DNA from: Rebecca billardiae RCC1528
Taxonomy: Eukaryota; Haptophyta
Reading direction: 5' to 3'
Length of the DNA: 64,000 bases
Assembly: GCA_965240325.2 (NCBI GenBank)
Contig: OZ251242.1
Location: forward strand, 1,426,001 to 1,490,000
Part shown: positions 1 to 12,468 of the stretch, piece by piece
How positions within the stretch are numbered: the stretch's first letter is position 1
How the letters are laid out: every line of letters starts with the position of its first letter
Translations under genes and position numbers: made by a program
Notes under the pieces: model-generated
Databases searched by the model: none
What the model saw: the letters and a program-made list of their open reading frames with translations, nothing else
Told to the model about the DNA's origin: nothing

Positions 1-2690
1 AGCAGCGCGCGGCTGTGCCTGTGCCGCGCGCGGGCGCGGCGCGGAGAGGGCGGAGGCGCGGCGTGCCGGTGCGTGAGCGCGCGTGCCGCGCGCAGGCCGC
101 GGGCGCGCGCACGTCGCGTGCTCGCGCGCGCGCGCACCGGCGGCTTCGGCTTCGGCTTCGGGGCGGGAGCGGCTCGCGTCGAGCGCGAGGGGTGCGCGCG
201 CTTGGCTCGCTTCTTGGCGTCGCGCCGGCTGACGAGGCCTCGGCCTCCGTCGTCCGAGCTGCTGCCCGAGTCGTCCGCCTCGGCGGCGGCCGCGGCCGGC
301 TTGGGCGGCGCGCGGCGCGGCGAGCGCTCGCGCTTGCCGCCCGGCGTGCCACCGGCGTCGGCGGCGGCATCCGCGCCGTCCACGCCGTCCACGCCGTCCG
401 AGGCGAGAGGCGAGGGGTACGGCCGGCGGCGGCCGCTCGCAGAGCCGCCGGCCGTCGACGCGCGGCGCGCGGTGCCGCCCGTCCGAGCCGCCGAGCCGCG
501 CGGCGTGTGCGCGCCGCCGGCCGCGCGCGCAGAGGCGGGCGTGGGCGTGCCAGCGGGCCCGCCGCCGCCGCCGCCGCTGGCTGGGGGTGGGCCGCGGAGC
601 GCGCCCGCGGCGTGCTTGGTCGCGCCGCTCGGCGAGAGCAGGTGTGCTCCGCCGGCCGAGCGCGCGCCGCCCGCGCCGCGCGCCACGTTGGACACGAGGC
701 CGAACGCCGGCGGCAGCACGGAGCGCGTGAGCTGCGGCGGAGGGTCGTCGGCGGTGGGCGCGCGGAACAGCAGCGCAGGCACGTGCTGCTGCGTCGCGCC
801 GCCGTCCGCGCCGTCCGCGCCGCCGCCGCCCGCGCCCCACACGGTGTGTTGCGCCTTGGCCGTGAGCACCGCGTGCGCCACGTCGGCCGCGACGTGGATG
901 GGCGCGGGCGCGCCCGGCGCGGGCGGCACGCCGTGGCGGTCGACCGCGCCCTGCGCGGCGGCGCGGCGCGGCGCGCGCGGAGGGCGCGCGGGCGGCGCGT
1001 GAGCGGCCGCGGCGTTCGGGCGGGGCGGCGGCGGCTGGCGGCGCCGGCGGTCGCGAGGCGCCGCGCGCGCGCGTGCGGCCCACCTTGATGCCTGTGAGCA
1101 TGCGCAGCATCAGCGTCACGTCGCCGCACGAGCCGCCGCCGCCGGCGAGGCCGTCGTCGGCGGGCGCGGGCGCGAGCGCGCTGCCCGCCGCGTCCGCGCC
1201 GCCCGCCGCGCCCTGCGCCGCGCCGCCGCCGCCGAGCGCGGCATAGAAGGCGGCGAAGGTGAGCTGCGCGCCGTCGAATGAGCGCGCGGCCGCGTCCTCG
1301 TCCATCAGCGTCTCGTCGCGCGCCACCAGCCACACCAGCCACTGCGCAGAGGCGAGGCGCGCGGCGGCGGTGGTGCGCGGTGGTGCGGTGTGCGCTCAGC
1401 GGTGCGGCGCGCGACCCGCGCGGCGCGCGCGCGCGCGCGTCGCGTGCGCGTGCGCGTGCGCGCACCGGCAGCGCGGTCTCGGGCAGGTAGAGCGCCGCCA
1501 CGCGCGCCGAGACCGGCGCGGGCGCGGGCGGCGCCGGGCCGCCCGCGAGCACGAGCGCGCGCGACGCCGCGCCCTCGGAGTCCTGACGCGCGCGCGCCGC
1601 GACCGCCGCGCGCGCGAGCGTGGCGCGCGCGCGCCGAGCGTATGCGTGCAACAGCTCCTTGGCCGCGCGCTTGAGGGCGCGCGGCTGCGCGGCGGTGCCG
1701 AGGGCGAGGGCGGCGCAGAAGTACGCGGGCAGGTGCCGGCTGCGCGCGAGCACGCGGCCGAGCGGCCCCGCCGCCGCGCCCGGGTACGGCGCGCGCGTGA
1801 GCCGCTTGTAGCTCTGCGCGAGCGCCGCGCCCGCGACCGCCGCGTCGTCGTCTGCGCACAGCCACGCCGCGCGGTGCAGCCCGTGAGCGGGCAGGTGGCG
1901 CGCGCGCACAGAGTCGAGCGTGAGCGCGCGCAGCAGCGCGGAGTGCGCCGCGCGCACGAGCGTCGTGCGCGCCGCCGAAGGCGCCGCCTCCGAGCCCACG
2001 ACCGCGAGGAGCGGGCCGAGCACTCCGGCCGCCTCCTCCGCTGCCTCCTCCGCGCCCGCGCCGCCGCGCGCCGCAGCCGCCGTCGCGGCCGTCGCGGCCG
2101 CCCCTCCCTCCAACTCGAACGCGGCGTCGAGCTGCGCCATGGGCAGGTCCGGGACGGGCTGGTCGGCGGTGGCGAGCGTGGCCGCGGCCGCGCGCACGGC
2201 GACGGCCGCGCCGTACAGCTTGAGCCACGGCGCCGCCGCGTGCGCCGCGCGCTCGGCGCCGAGCGCGGCGGCGCCGCCGCCGGCCGCGGCGTCGGCCGCG
2301 CAGAGGCTGAGCGCGCGCGCGCCCACGCGCCGCGCGCGGTCGCACAGCGCGTCGCACCACGGCGCGAAGGCGGCGGGCGCGGCGAGGCCGAGGCGGCGCA
2401 GCGCGACCAGCGCGCCCGCCTGCGCCGGCCCCGCCTGCGCGATCAGCCGCTCGGCGGGCGCGTCGTGCTGGCCCGCGCGCAGCGCCGGCCAGCGGCGGCG
2501 CGCGCTCGCCGCCGTGCCGCCGCCGCCGAGCGCGGTGCGCGCGAGCGCCTCGCAGAGCTGCGCGTGCGCGGCCGCGCCGTCGTGCGCGCACAGCATCGCC
2601 ACGACCAGCTTGGGCAGCGCGCGCGCGCGGGGGGGCAGCGGCCGCCCGCTCGCCGCCGCGAGCGCGGCGGCGGCCGCGTCGTCGGCGCGA

Positions 2691-2721
<31 letters not shown>

Positions 2722-5700
2722 GTGCGCCGCGCTCGCACCAGCGGAGGAGAGCGCTCACCGCGCCGGCGGGCAGCGCGGCCGCGGGCTGCGGCGGCGCGCG
2801 CGTCGGCTGCTCGTCGCGGTCCGCCGCGCCCACCGCCGCGGCGAGCGTGAGCGCGACGCGCAGCTTGCGCGTCGAGACGGCGGCCGCGCCGCCGTGCGCG
2901 CCCGCGTGCGCGCGCGCCCGCGCGCGCGCGAGCGCTCGCGCGAGCGCGCGCGCGCCGCGCGGCCAGCTCTCCGCGACGAGCGGCGCGCACTCGGCGGCGA
3001 GCGCGGTGAGCAGCGGCCAGAGCGCGCAGGTGGACGCCTCGCGCGCGCTCGGCGAGGGCGGCGCGTCCGTGCCGCGCCGCGCCGCGCCGAACTCGAGCCC
3101 GTCCTCGTCGTCGGAGTCGGAGTCGGGCTCACAGCACGCCTCCGCCTCCGCCTCCGCCTCCGCCTCCGCCTCCGCCTCCGCCTCCGCCTCCGCCTCCGCC
3201 TCATCGGACTGCTCGTCGTCGTCGTCGTCGTCGTCGTCGCTGCCGCGGGCGGAGGCGTCGGAATCGGAGTCGTCGGAGGCGCCGCCGCGCTCCGAGCCGC
3301 CCTCGTCCTCCTCCTCGCCGCCGCTGCCGCCGTCGAGCGCGAACTCGTCGCGCGCGGCGCGCTTGGGCGCGCCGCGCTTGCGCGCGCCGCGCTCGGGCGC
3401 GGCGCCGCTCGGCCGCTTGAGCGCGCCGCGCGCGGCGGGGCGGAGGCTGAGCACCGGCCTGAGCGCGTGGCGCACCATCGAGCCCCAGAGCACGCTCATC
3501 GACAGCGCGCGCGTCGTGCTCTCGAGCGCAGCCAGCGCCTCCGCGCGCAGCCCGCCCTTGAGCGTGGTGCGCAGCTCGGCGCCGAGCGCGCGCCCCGCCG
3601 CCAGCTCGGTGCCCGGCGCCGCGAGGGCGCTGAGCGCGCGCGAGACGCGCAGGTTGCGCGACGATCCGACGGCGCTCCAGAGGTCGAGGTGCGCGGCGGT
3701 GGCGCGCGAGTCGGTCGGCGAGACGAGGCAGGCTGCGATCTCGCGCGCGCGCGCCGCCAGCGCGCCCGAGCCCGGCGCGGCGGCGCGCGGCGCGCCGCCG
3801 GCCGCCGCGTCGCGCGGCGCCATCAGCGCTAGCACCGTTCGGCCGCCGCCGGCGCCGCCGCGGCCGCCGAGCGCCTCCTTCGCGCCGAGCCACGCGCGCA
3901 CGGCGGCCTGCACGCCGAGCTTCGCGCGCACGAGCGCGCCGAGCACCTCGAGCGCGTGCGCGCCGTTCGCCGCGCCGCCCGCCGCCTCCGCGGCCGCGGA
4001 GTCGCCGCGCTCCTCGCGCGCCGCCGCGCGCGCGAGCGCCGCGTGCAGCCTGCCGAGCGCCTGCGCGCGCGCGCCGGGCGGCTCGGGGAGGAACTGGTCG
4101 AGCAGCGCGTCGGCGGCGTGCACGGACGCGGGGTCGTCCGTGCGGTGGCACGCGAGCAGCGCCGCCGGCACCCAGCCCAGCGCGGCGGCGCCCTCCTTGT
4201 CGGCGTGCGCGCGGTAGAGGGCGCACAGCCGCGCGCGCGCGCGCTCGGCCACGCGCGCGCGCTTGTCGCGCACGCGCGCGCCGACGTCGCCGAGCGCGGC
4301 GCCGAGCGCGGGGTCGAGCACGCCGAGCGTGCCGGCCAGGTCGCACAGGCACTCGACCGCGGCCTCGCGCACCAGCTCGCTCGGGTCGAGCAGCCGGCCG
4401 CGCACCGCGGCGAGTGCGCTCGAGCCCAGACGTGCTGCGGTCGCGGCGGGCGCGTCCGCGGGCGCGGGCGCGGCGCCACCCTCCGCCGCGCCGTGCAGCG
4501 CGGCGATGAGCGGCGCGCAGAAGCCGAGCGCCGAGACGCGCACGCCCTCCACCGCGTCGTTCAGCCGGCCGAGCCACACCTCCGCCAGCTCCTTGTACGC
4601 CACAGCGAGCGGGGGCGCGCCGCCGGCGCACGGCTGCGGCGGCGCGGCCGGCGGCGGCGTGGCCGGCGGCGCGGCGCGCGCGCGCGCGCCCTTCGACGCC
4701 GCGGGCGGCTTGGGCGGCGGCGGGTGCGGCGGCGGCGCGTCGGCCTCGCCGCCCTCGCCGCCGTCGGCGGCGCCCTGCGCGCGCCCGGGCACGACGGCGA
4801 GCAGCTTGCCCACGAGGCGCGTGGCGAGCGCGCGCGAGCGCTCCTCCTCCGCGCGCAGCTGCAGCTCGAGCCGCGGCAGCACGCTCACGAGGAGCGAGGG
4901 CGCGCACGTGGCGAGCTCGAGCAGCAGCGCGTGCAGCGAGGCGAGCCGCGCCTCCTCCACCGCCTCGGGCGAGGGGGCTTTGGGCGCGGGTTTGGCCGCG
5001 CCGGCCGCGCCGCCCGCCGCGCCGCGCGCGCGGCGCGAGCCCGCCGCCGCCTTGGCGCGCCGCCCGCCCTGCGGCTGCGGCTGCTCGTCGGCGCCCTCGT
5101 CGTCCGCGCCCTCGTCGGCGGCGGCGGGCGCGCCCTCCGCGCCGCGCAGCGCGCCGCCGAGCCCCTTCTCGCCGAACAGCGCCGCGTGGAAGTACGTCTC
5201 CACCACGGGCGCGAGCGGACCCTCGGTCGCGCGCACGATGCGGCGCGCGAGCGCATGCGCCGCGGCCGACTTGGCGCGCGCGGCTGGCAGCAGCCAGCTG
5301 AAGACCTGCGAGAGGATCTCCTGCGGCACGCCCTCCATCTCGTCGAGGAGCGAGAACGCGATGTCGTGCCTGCGCGGCGGCGGTGGCGGCGGCGGCGGCG
5401 CGCGCGCGCGTCGGCGCGCGGCGGCGCGGCGCGGCGGCGCGGCGGCGCCGCGCACGCGCTCGCGCGGCGCGCGGCGTGGCGGCGCACATGGCGGCCTCGA
5501 TCTTGACGGAGTGGTCGGGGCGGATGGCGTTGAAGAGCGCGTCGAAGAGCTCCTTGATCTCCTGCGTGAGGTTCATCTCGATCAGCAGCACGAACGCCTT
5601 GACGAGCGCGAGGCGCTCGAGCAGGTACTCGAGACGGCGCTGCCGCTCGCGCGAGGCGTCCTTCTGGCCGAGGCCGCGGAGCTGGGCGATGAAGAGGCGG

Positions 5701-6119
5701 AAGACCTGCTGCAGCATGTCCGCCTCGTACGGCGCGTCCGGCGCGTAGATGCGCAGCACGTCCGACAGGCAGCACGCCACGAGCAGCCGCACCTCCTCGT
5801 CATCGTGGTTGCGCAGGCCCGCGAGCGCGGCCGCGGTCGGGTCGTACGCGCTGTGGTCGTCGGACTGGTCGAGGTCGCGCAGCTTCTGCGCGAGCACCTG
5901 CGCGCACCGAGCCGGCCCGCGCGCGCCGCCGCCGCGCCGCGCTGCCGCCGCTCAGCGTGCGCGCGCGCGCGCGCGCGGCGGCGGGCGCGCTCGCATGCGG
6001 CGCGCGCCCGCGCGCGCGGCGCTCGGCACCTTGAGCCTCTCGACGAGGCGCTTCTTGTCGTGCTTCACGTCGGTGAGGTAGCGCGCCTGGAGGGCGGCGT
6101 GCAGCGTCGTCTCCTCCAT
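1..6119 (-). CDS. PDS5: PDS5-like sister chromatid cohesion protein (C-terminus cut by window edge)
   Basis: PDS5 is a HEAT-repeat cofactor of nuclear cohesin that controls its loading, maintenance and release. Proposed exons: 6119-6030, 5897-5488, 5369-1466, 1341-1084, 950-138, then beyond the edge; all junctions keep frame and give at least 1825 codons. The diagnostic N-terminal block (VRLLVACCLSDVLRIYAPDA, then FNAIRPDHSVKIEAAM) matches the family. After exon 4 a block with IHVAADVAHAVLTAK and VLPPAFGL matches the usual PDS5 C-terminal region. Unusual for the family are a highly acidic Asp/Ser and Glu-Ala tract (about 3100-3330) and a Gly tract near 2700. The tail (138-800) is Pro/Ser/Gly and Arg/Lys rich, as expected of the disordered basic PDS5 tail. 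The exon 3 frame is open without a stop from about 5580 to the window edge. Introns are 118-133 nt, about 90% GC, mostly GTGCGC...GCGCAG. Confidence 0.88.
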
Positions 6120-6495
6120 CTCGGCGCGCGACGGCGGGCGCGGGCTCCGCGGCCTGCTCGCTGTGCGCGCTGTGGCGTGTGCCCGACTAGCAAGGGGCCC
6201 TTGGCTACTGGTGGCAGCCACCGTGCGCTCACACAGCGCCAACGAGCGTGCGTCGTCGCGAGTTGAGAGTGCGGCGAAGACGGTTGGCGGACGGCCATTG
6301 GGCTGACGAAGTTTCAAAGTTCCCCGGATTCGGCAGCGCCCGGACCCGCTGAGCACCTGTGGTGGTGGAAGTTGGGGGCAAGCGCTGCTCTGCGGCTGGC
6401 CATCTGGAGCCAGTGGAGCAGCAAGCAGGGCGGCGGGTGCTGTGCCGACGCGCCTGCGCCACCTCCTGCGCCTCGAACCTCGCGGGCAGGGAAGG
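6120..6495. promoter_or_regulatory. Divergent intergenic region between PDS5 and the C2HC gene
   Basis: This 376-bp gap separates two start codons on opposite strands, so it must hold both 5' untranslated regions and promoters. I see no TATA box or repeat in it; base composition is more balanced than in the flanking exons. Confidence 0.35.
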
Positions 6496-8831
6496 ATGCC
6501 GGCGGGCGCGGAGCTCGTGACGTACGAGCTCGGCGCGTGCACCCGCTGCGCGCGCCTCTTCTTCGCGCACCGCCTCGACGCGCACGAGCGCGCGTGCGCG
6601 CGCGCGGCCGCGCGCGTCGCTCCGCCGTTCGACTCGCAGCTGCAGCGCGTGCGCGGCAGCGGCGCGGAGGCGTGGCTGCGCCGGCGGCGCGAGCGCTCGG
6701 CGTCGCTGACCGCGGGCCAGCTCGACATCGAGTCGCTCCGCGAGCGCATCGGCCGCCGCGAGCGCACGCGCCACTGGCGGCGCTCGCACGAGGCCTTTGT
6801 GCACGCGCTGCGCTCGCAGCGCGCGGCCGTGCGGCGCGCGCGGCGCACGGAGGCGGCGGCGGGCGGGTTCGTGCCCAGCGGGCCCGGGGACGTGCCCATC
6901 GAGCCCGTGCGCACGAGGCGCTCCGCGCACACCGCGCGCTCGACCCACCTGGAGCTGCCGCGCGGCGCGACGCCGCCGCACCGCCGACCGGGCGCGCCCT
7001 CCGCCGCGTCCGCGCGCGCGCGCGCGAGCATCGCGGAGGAGGGCGGCGCCGAGCGGCGGTGGCGGAGTGGCGGCGGGGCGGAGCACGCCGGCGTGCCGCC
7101 GGGCGGCCGCGACAGCTCGGAGCACGCCCGCGCACTGCTGGCCGCGCGCCGTGTCGCGGCCGCGCTGCCGCCGCCGCCAGCAGCCGAAGCCGCTGCCGCC
7201 TCGGACTCGGCCGGCGGCGGCGAGGGCGGCGCGGCGGTGGGCGGCGAGCGCGGTGGCGGTGGCGCACCCGGCGGGCCGCCCGCCGAGCACGGCGCGCCGC
7301 GCGGCTCGGCGCCGCAGCTCAGCGCGCGCTCGCCGCGGCGCACGCCGCCGCCCGGCGCAGCGCAGCCGCGCCGCGCGCCCGACGGCGGCGCGCCCGCGCC
7401 CGCCCCGGCGGCGGCGGCGGCGGCGGCGGCGCACACGCGCTCGCCTGCGCGCGTGCGCATTGCCGTCGCGGTCACGCCGCCGCCGGCGGCGGTGGCGGCG
7501 GCGGCGTGCGCGAGCGACGCTGCCGCCGAGCGTGGCGGCGGCGGCGGCGGCGGTGCCCAGGGCGGCCGCGGCGCGGGCGTGGCCGCGGCCGCGGCCGCGG
7601 GCGGTCCGGAGGCGGCTCGTCCGGAGTCGGCGCACGCGGAGAAGGGCGCGGACGGGCGCGTGCCGTGCCCGCACTGCGGCCGCCGCTTCGCGCGCGGCAC
7701 CGCGCAGGGCCACATCCCGGCGTGCGCGCACACTGTGCACAAGCCCACGCTGCTGCGCGCGCGCACGGGCGGCAACGCCACCACGAGCCGGGCGGTGGGC
7801 CTGGGTGCGGGGCAGGGGCAGGGGGCGCAGCAGGGGCACGCCGAGGGCGCCGCCGCCGGCGCCGGCGGCTCGGGCGTCGTCTCGCCGCGCACGCCTCCCA
7901 AGCACGCGCACGCACCCGCCGCGCGGCGCGCGGCGAGCGCGGGCCGCGCGCGCACGCGCTCGGCTCCGTTCGCTGCGGCCGCTGCGGGGCTGGGGCGGGT
8001 GGGCGAGGCGGAGGCGGAGGCGGGGGAGGGCGGGTGTGGCTCCGCCGCGGGCTCGAGCTGCGCGTCGGCTGTGCCGTCCGCGTGCGCGTCCGCGCTGCCC
8101 TCGCCCAGGCGGGGCGCGCCGCACGCGCGCCCACCCGCCACCGCCTCGGCCGCCGCGCCACCCGCCGTGTCGTGGGCGCAGGTGTCGCCGCCGCAGCCGC
8201 CACAGCCGGAGGGCGGCGCGGCCGAGCAGGCGCGGCCGGGCGGCGGTGCCGCGCGCCCCACCGCCATCCCCGCGCCGAGGCCCCCCTCGGCCGCCGCGGC
8301 CGCGCGGCCGCGCGCGCGCAGCGCCGGGCGCGTGAGTGTGCTGCCCCGCTCGGGCAGCAGCGGGGGCGGCGCTCTGACCGTGCTCTCGCCCCTCTCGCCA
8401 CGCCAAGGCGGGGGCTGCGCGCCGCCCGGCGCAGCCGCGGGCGCGGCCGCGGCCGCGGCCGGCCGCGAGCCGTCGGCCGGTGCGTTGAGCGCGGCCGCGG
8501 GCATTGCGCCGGGCGGGTGCGCGGGCGGCGAGCGCGCGCACGCCCCTTGGCACGCCCATGGGCGCGCGGAGGGCACCGGCCTGCCACGCCGCCGCTCTGC
8601 GCCGCTGCTCCGCCGCCGCCGCTCCTCCGACTCTGCGGCGGAGGAGGCAACCGCCGCGGCGGCCGGGGCAGCGGGGGCGGCGGCGGCGCTCGGGCCGCTG
8701 GCCACCGCCGCGCCGCGCCACGCCGCGGCATCGCTGCACCGCGCGCCCTCGGCGCGCGACGTGCGCAGCGCGGGCGCGACGCCGCCGCGCGCCGGCAGTG
8801 GCAGCGCGCTCGGCGGCGGTGCTCGGCGCTT

Positions 8832-8863
<32 letters not shown>

Positions 8864-9795
8864 AGGCCGCGGCCGCGGCCGCAGCCGCGGCGGCGCCGCC
8901 CTCGCCTGCCGGCGCGGGCGCGGGCGCGCACACGCCCGCGCGCGTGCTGCGCGCGGGCTCGCGCGTGGGCTCGCCGCCGGGCGCGCGCGCGGCGCAGGAC
9001 GCGCCCCGCTGGGGCGCGGCGGCGGCGGCCCGCTCGCGCGCGCGCTCGCCCCGCGCGCCCGCGCCCGGCGGCGGCGGCGGTGGCGCCGAGCTGGCGGGCG
9101 GAGGCGCGGCCGCGGCCACGCCGGGCGGCGCCGGTGCCGCGGCCGCGCAGTCGCCGCGCTCCGGGCTGCCGCGGCTGCAGCCGCGGCCGCCGCCGCCGCA
9201 GCCGCCGCAGCCGCCGGCGAGGGCGGCCGAGGCGCGCGAGCGCGGCGGCGCGGCCGAGCCGGGCGGCGCCAGCCACGCGCGCACGCCGCCGCCGCGCGCG
9301 CTCGACCCCGCGTGCAGCCCGCGCGCTGCGCACGCGCCGCCCTCGCCCGAGGCCGGCCCGGGCGCGCGCGTGCGCGCCGACGCCGCCGCCAAGTTCGGCT
9401 GGCGCCGAGGCTCGTACGTCTCAAGGCCGCAGTCGCCGCTGCAGCCGGGACGGAGCGGCGCGGCGCAGCACGCGGCCGCGCTGGCGGCGGAGGGCGGCGG
9501 AGGGAGCGCCGCGCCGCGCGCGGCCGATGGCGGCGGCAGCGCGGCCGCCGCCAGCGGCGCGCGCGCGGACGCGAGCAGGCCGGCCGCGCGGCGGCGCGCC
9601 AGCGCTGCGTCGGTGGCGGCGGCGGCGCCTCCGCTGCCGCCAGGCCCGGCGGAGCCGTCGTCGCACGGCCCGCTGGCACCGACGGTGGGCCGCAGCGCGG
9701 CGGCCACGACGCCGGCGCGCCGAGCGGCGGCGGCCCGTGCCGCCGAGGCGGCGGCGGGCGCAGGCGGCGGGCCGCTGCTGCTCGCGCCGTCCTGA
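6496..9795 (+). CDS. Large low-complexity protein with two C2HC-type zinc fingers (ZC2HC1-like)
   Basis: The 1099-aa frame starts at the first ATG (6496); a GTG upstream at 6442 is in frame but unlikely to be used. Two short zinc-finger motifs are visible: CTRCARLFFAHRLDAHERAC near the N-terminus and CPHCGRRFARGTAQGHIPAC near residue 390. Both follow the Cx2C...Hx3-4C pattern of the C2HC fingers in ZC2HC1/FAM164 proteins. The rest is Ala/Gly/Pro/Arg-rich and probably disordered. In the zinc-finger family this fold is linked to nucleic-acid or protein binding, but no specific role can be given. The frame is open for 3.3 kb with no obvious intron, although introns in such GC-rich DNA could be missed. 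A 1283-codon antisense frame over the same DNA is a composition shadow. Confidence 0.6.
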
Positions 9796-10749
9796 TCAGA
9801 CATCAGAGTGATATAGACAGAGTCGCAGTAGGCAGTAGCAGAGTACTACGACGACGAGTAGCAGTGATGCCGGGACTCCGCTCACAGCCCTCGGACCGAG
9901 TACCGCCATCATCAGCTTATAATAAATTATATATATTGGCAGCGTAGCGCACGCGCCCGCGGCGGCGGGCAGCTCTGAGAGTGACGAGCGGTCGGCCGAC
10001 CGCGCGACTGAGTCCCGCCGCGGCGCCGGGGCGAGAGGCACTAGACAGAGTGCAGCTCCCGCTGCCGGCAGCACGCTATAACGCGACTAATACGGGCCGA
10101 TGACTCAGTAGACGTGAGTTAGTGATGAGTATGTATTCTATTGAGTAGCTAGTCCGAGCTGCCGACAGCATGCGGACTCCCTAGTCGTCGTCCTAGAGTA
10201 CGCTACTCGCCTAATCGACTCGTCGCATGCCGGCGCCCGGGACCCGCCGCGGCCGGCGGAGCCAGTCACACGACGTGAGTCGTCAGCACTGATCGACGAC
10301 GACGACGACGTCGGTCGCGAACGACGGCGAGAGTACTCCGCCGCCGGTACTGCTCGGAGACGGAGTGCTCCGGGGCGGCGGACAGCTCGCAGGACAGCAG
10401 CGCTCTGCTGCCGTCGTATAGCTTGACACCCGCGTCAAGAAGTGCTTGGGCACGGTACCGTGCCGCGGCGCTGTGCGGGCTGTCACGTTGACACCGCGGA
10501 CTATACGCGGTCGACATTTCACGTTCGTACTTATACTTACACTGCTACTATACTACTATATATCTAGTGAGCGCATTCGACGACCGGTCCGAGCCGCATG
10601 GAGTCGCCATGCCAGTGATGATGATGACGATGATATGGCGCATGAATCCATGAATCATGCATGATATGAGTGAACTCGTCGGGCCGCGGCCTATACCGCC
10701 AGCGCCTGACGCGCGGGCTGATTAGTTAATGTCGTAGTATGCTGGTTAT
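9796..10749. other. Intergenic, no gene seen
   Basis: About 950 bp of mixed-composition DNA with scattered stops in all frames and A/T-rich patches (for example around 9910-9945 and 10540-10565). No coding, tRNA-like or tandem-repeat signal recognised. Confidence 0.5.
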
Positions 10750-12380
10750 GGCCCGCGGTGCAGGGCGGAGCGCGCAGCGTGGAGCCCGCACCAGCGGGCC
10801 CGAACCACGTTTCAAAAAGATCTTTGATCAAGAAAAAAGGGACGGGGGGCGATTTTTAGGGCTGGCGGAGACCGAGTTTCGAGTTTTTGAGATCGCATAG
10901 AGAGGTCTATTAGGCCGAAAATAACCGCGCCCAGCTGATTCCCTTAAGTAAAGTGCGATCTGGACGTCAGCTGGACGTGACATTAGTGTAACGGTTCGTT
11001 ACGAGCGCGATTTTGTGGGTAGACTCTCGTTCATGTGTGATAGTTTGCCTCCGCCTTGATGAATATGAACTTGGCTTCGCGGCGGTTGGTATCTAGAGTC
11101 TAAAACCCGCAAGCCTTATTGAAAATACCCGCGCAGCTATTCGTTGCCAGCCCATTCCATAGTCACTGACTTACCGAGCTGGCGAGCTCAAAACCTGCCG
11201 CCGTCGCAAGGACGACGTGCTGTGCAGGTTTCTTCTGGGGTGGCGAGCGAGCCGCGACGACTCTTGGTTGGTCCGCAAGGGGGCGCTCGATGGGCAGGTG
11301 CGCGTGGCAAGTGCCGAGTGGCGCCTGGAGCGCGCGTCTGCGGCGGGTCCCGACGGCCGTCGACATCGCGTTCGTGCCCGCTCACTAGTCACTCCGCACG
11401 CCCCTGCCGCGCCCTGTCGATGCCTGCGCGGCCGGCCGGCGCGCGGCCGCGCCGCCGCCGCCGCAGCCGCCGCCCTGTGTTCGGGCTCTCGCAAGCTCGG
11501 GGGCAGCGGCGCATGATGCCGGACTGATCGATCTCTGAGTCTCCGACTTCACCACACGCCCCCCTTGCCATGCCTCTCCGCCAGGGTCTCCCAGAACTCT
11601 TCTTCAGAGCAGGCGCAAGTCGAACTCGGAACTGGCCGCGGCCCCGCGCGCCGTCGGCTCCCCGTGGCTGTCAGCTCCGCGTGGCCTGGGCGCCTGGCGT
11701 GCCCAGAGCTGGCCGTGCCTCTGCGACGCGTGCCGAGCCTGACCGAGGTGTGTCACCCCGTGCACGCGCGGCGCGCGCAAGCACCGGTGCTGCATGGCTG
11801 CTCGCACCGTGCTCCCTGGCTCGCGGTCAGTCAGCTCGGCCGCGTGGTGCCTGGTGTGCACGTAGAGTCGCGCTCATGCGTCGCTCACGCCTCGCGCCCG
11901 CCTGTCGGCCGTCGCGCAGGCGCGCAGGTCGAACCCTACTGACCTGCAGATCATCTACTCCTGCGCTGCTGGCGTCGCGGCGACGACGGTCAGCGGCAGG
12001 CCCGAACGAACGGTCGAATCCGCGCGGTCCCGCGCCGTCCGGCTCCCTGGCTGTCAGTCAGCTCCGCCGGTGGCCTGGCGTGCAAGAGTCGCGCTCGTGC
12101 GTCGATCACGCCGAGTCGCATCCGCCTGTCGGCCGTCGCGCACGCGCAGGGGGTCAGGTAAGGGCCGTCTGTGATGAGGGCAGCTCGGCCGACGACCGAC
12201 ATCCACACTCGGCGCACGCCGGCGGCGGCGCGGCGCTGGGGCGGCGCGCCGCTGGATGGAGTCTAGTTACACGTGTACGGGACGACTGCGACGGAGGGTG
12301 CACCGCCACCGCGGGCCCCGAACTGCTACGTTCGTTCTACGGAAAAGGACCGCGGAACGCGGTCATATTACCGCGTAGTA
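10750..12380 (+). repeat. Dispersed 1.6-kb element, copy 1 (inverted partner at 48191-49832)
   Basis: Most of this segment recurs in reverse complement at 48191-49832. Matching landmarks include the left end (GGCCCGCGGTGCA), the A/T-rich block around 10803-10890 with AAAGATCTTTGATC, the block around 11520-11610, and the right end around 12290-12375 (AACGCGGTCATAT). The copies differ by many substitutions and small indels, so the insertion is not recent. Inside, a segment of about 110 bp near 11825-11940 is repeated near 12048-12150. The short frames within (for example 11570-12397) are not similar to transposase or reverse transcriptase that I recognise. No clear terminal inverted repeat or target duplication is visible; it may be a non-autonomous transposon or a decayed retroelement. 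Confidence 0.8.
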
Positions 12381-12468
12381 TATATATATACATATAGGCC
12401 TCAGACGACTAGCCGCATCAGCATAGTCCTGATGGGAAGTAGCGTAGTTATATATCATATCCTACATC

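Noticed and set aside
1259-5506. Long plus-strand frames over PDS5
   Set aside because: They are composition shadows; the minus-strand translation gives conserved PDS5 blocks before and after the introns.
5952-9803. A 1283-codon open frame on the minus strand opposite the C2HC gene
   Set aside because: It is Ala/Pro/Ser/Cys-rich with no domain, and overlaps the true N-terminus of PDS5 only by accident at its end. GC-rich DNA lacks stop codons in several frames at once. The zinc fingers are on the plus strand.
11570-12397. Coding gene inside the dispersed element (275-codon frame)
   Set aside because: The frame is not kept in the second copy because of indels, and the product shows no transposon domain.
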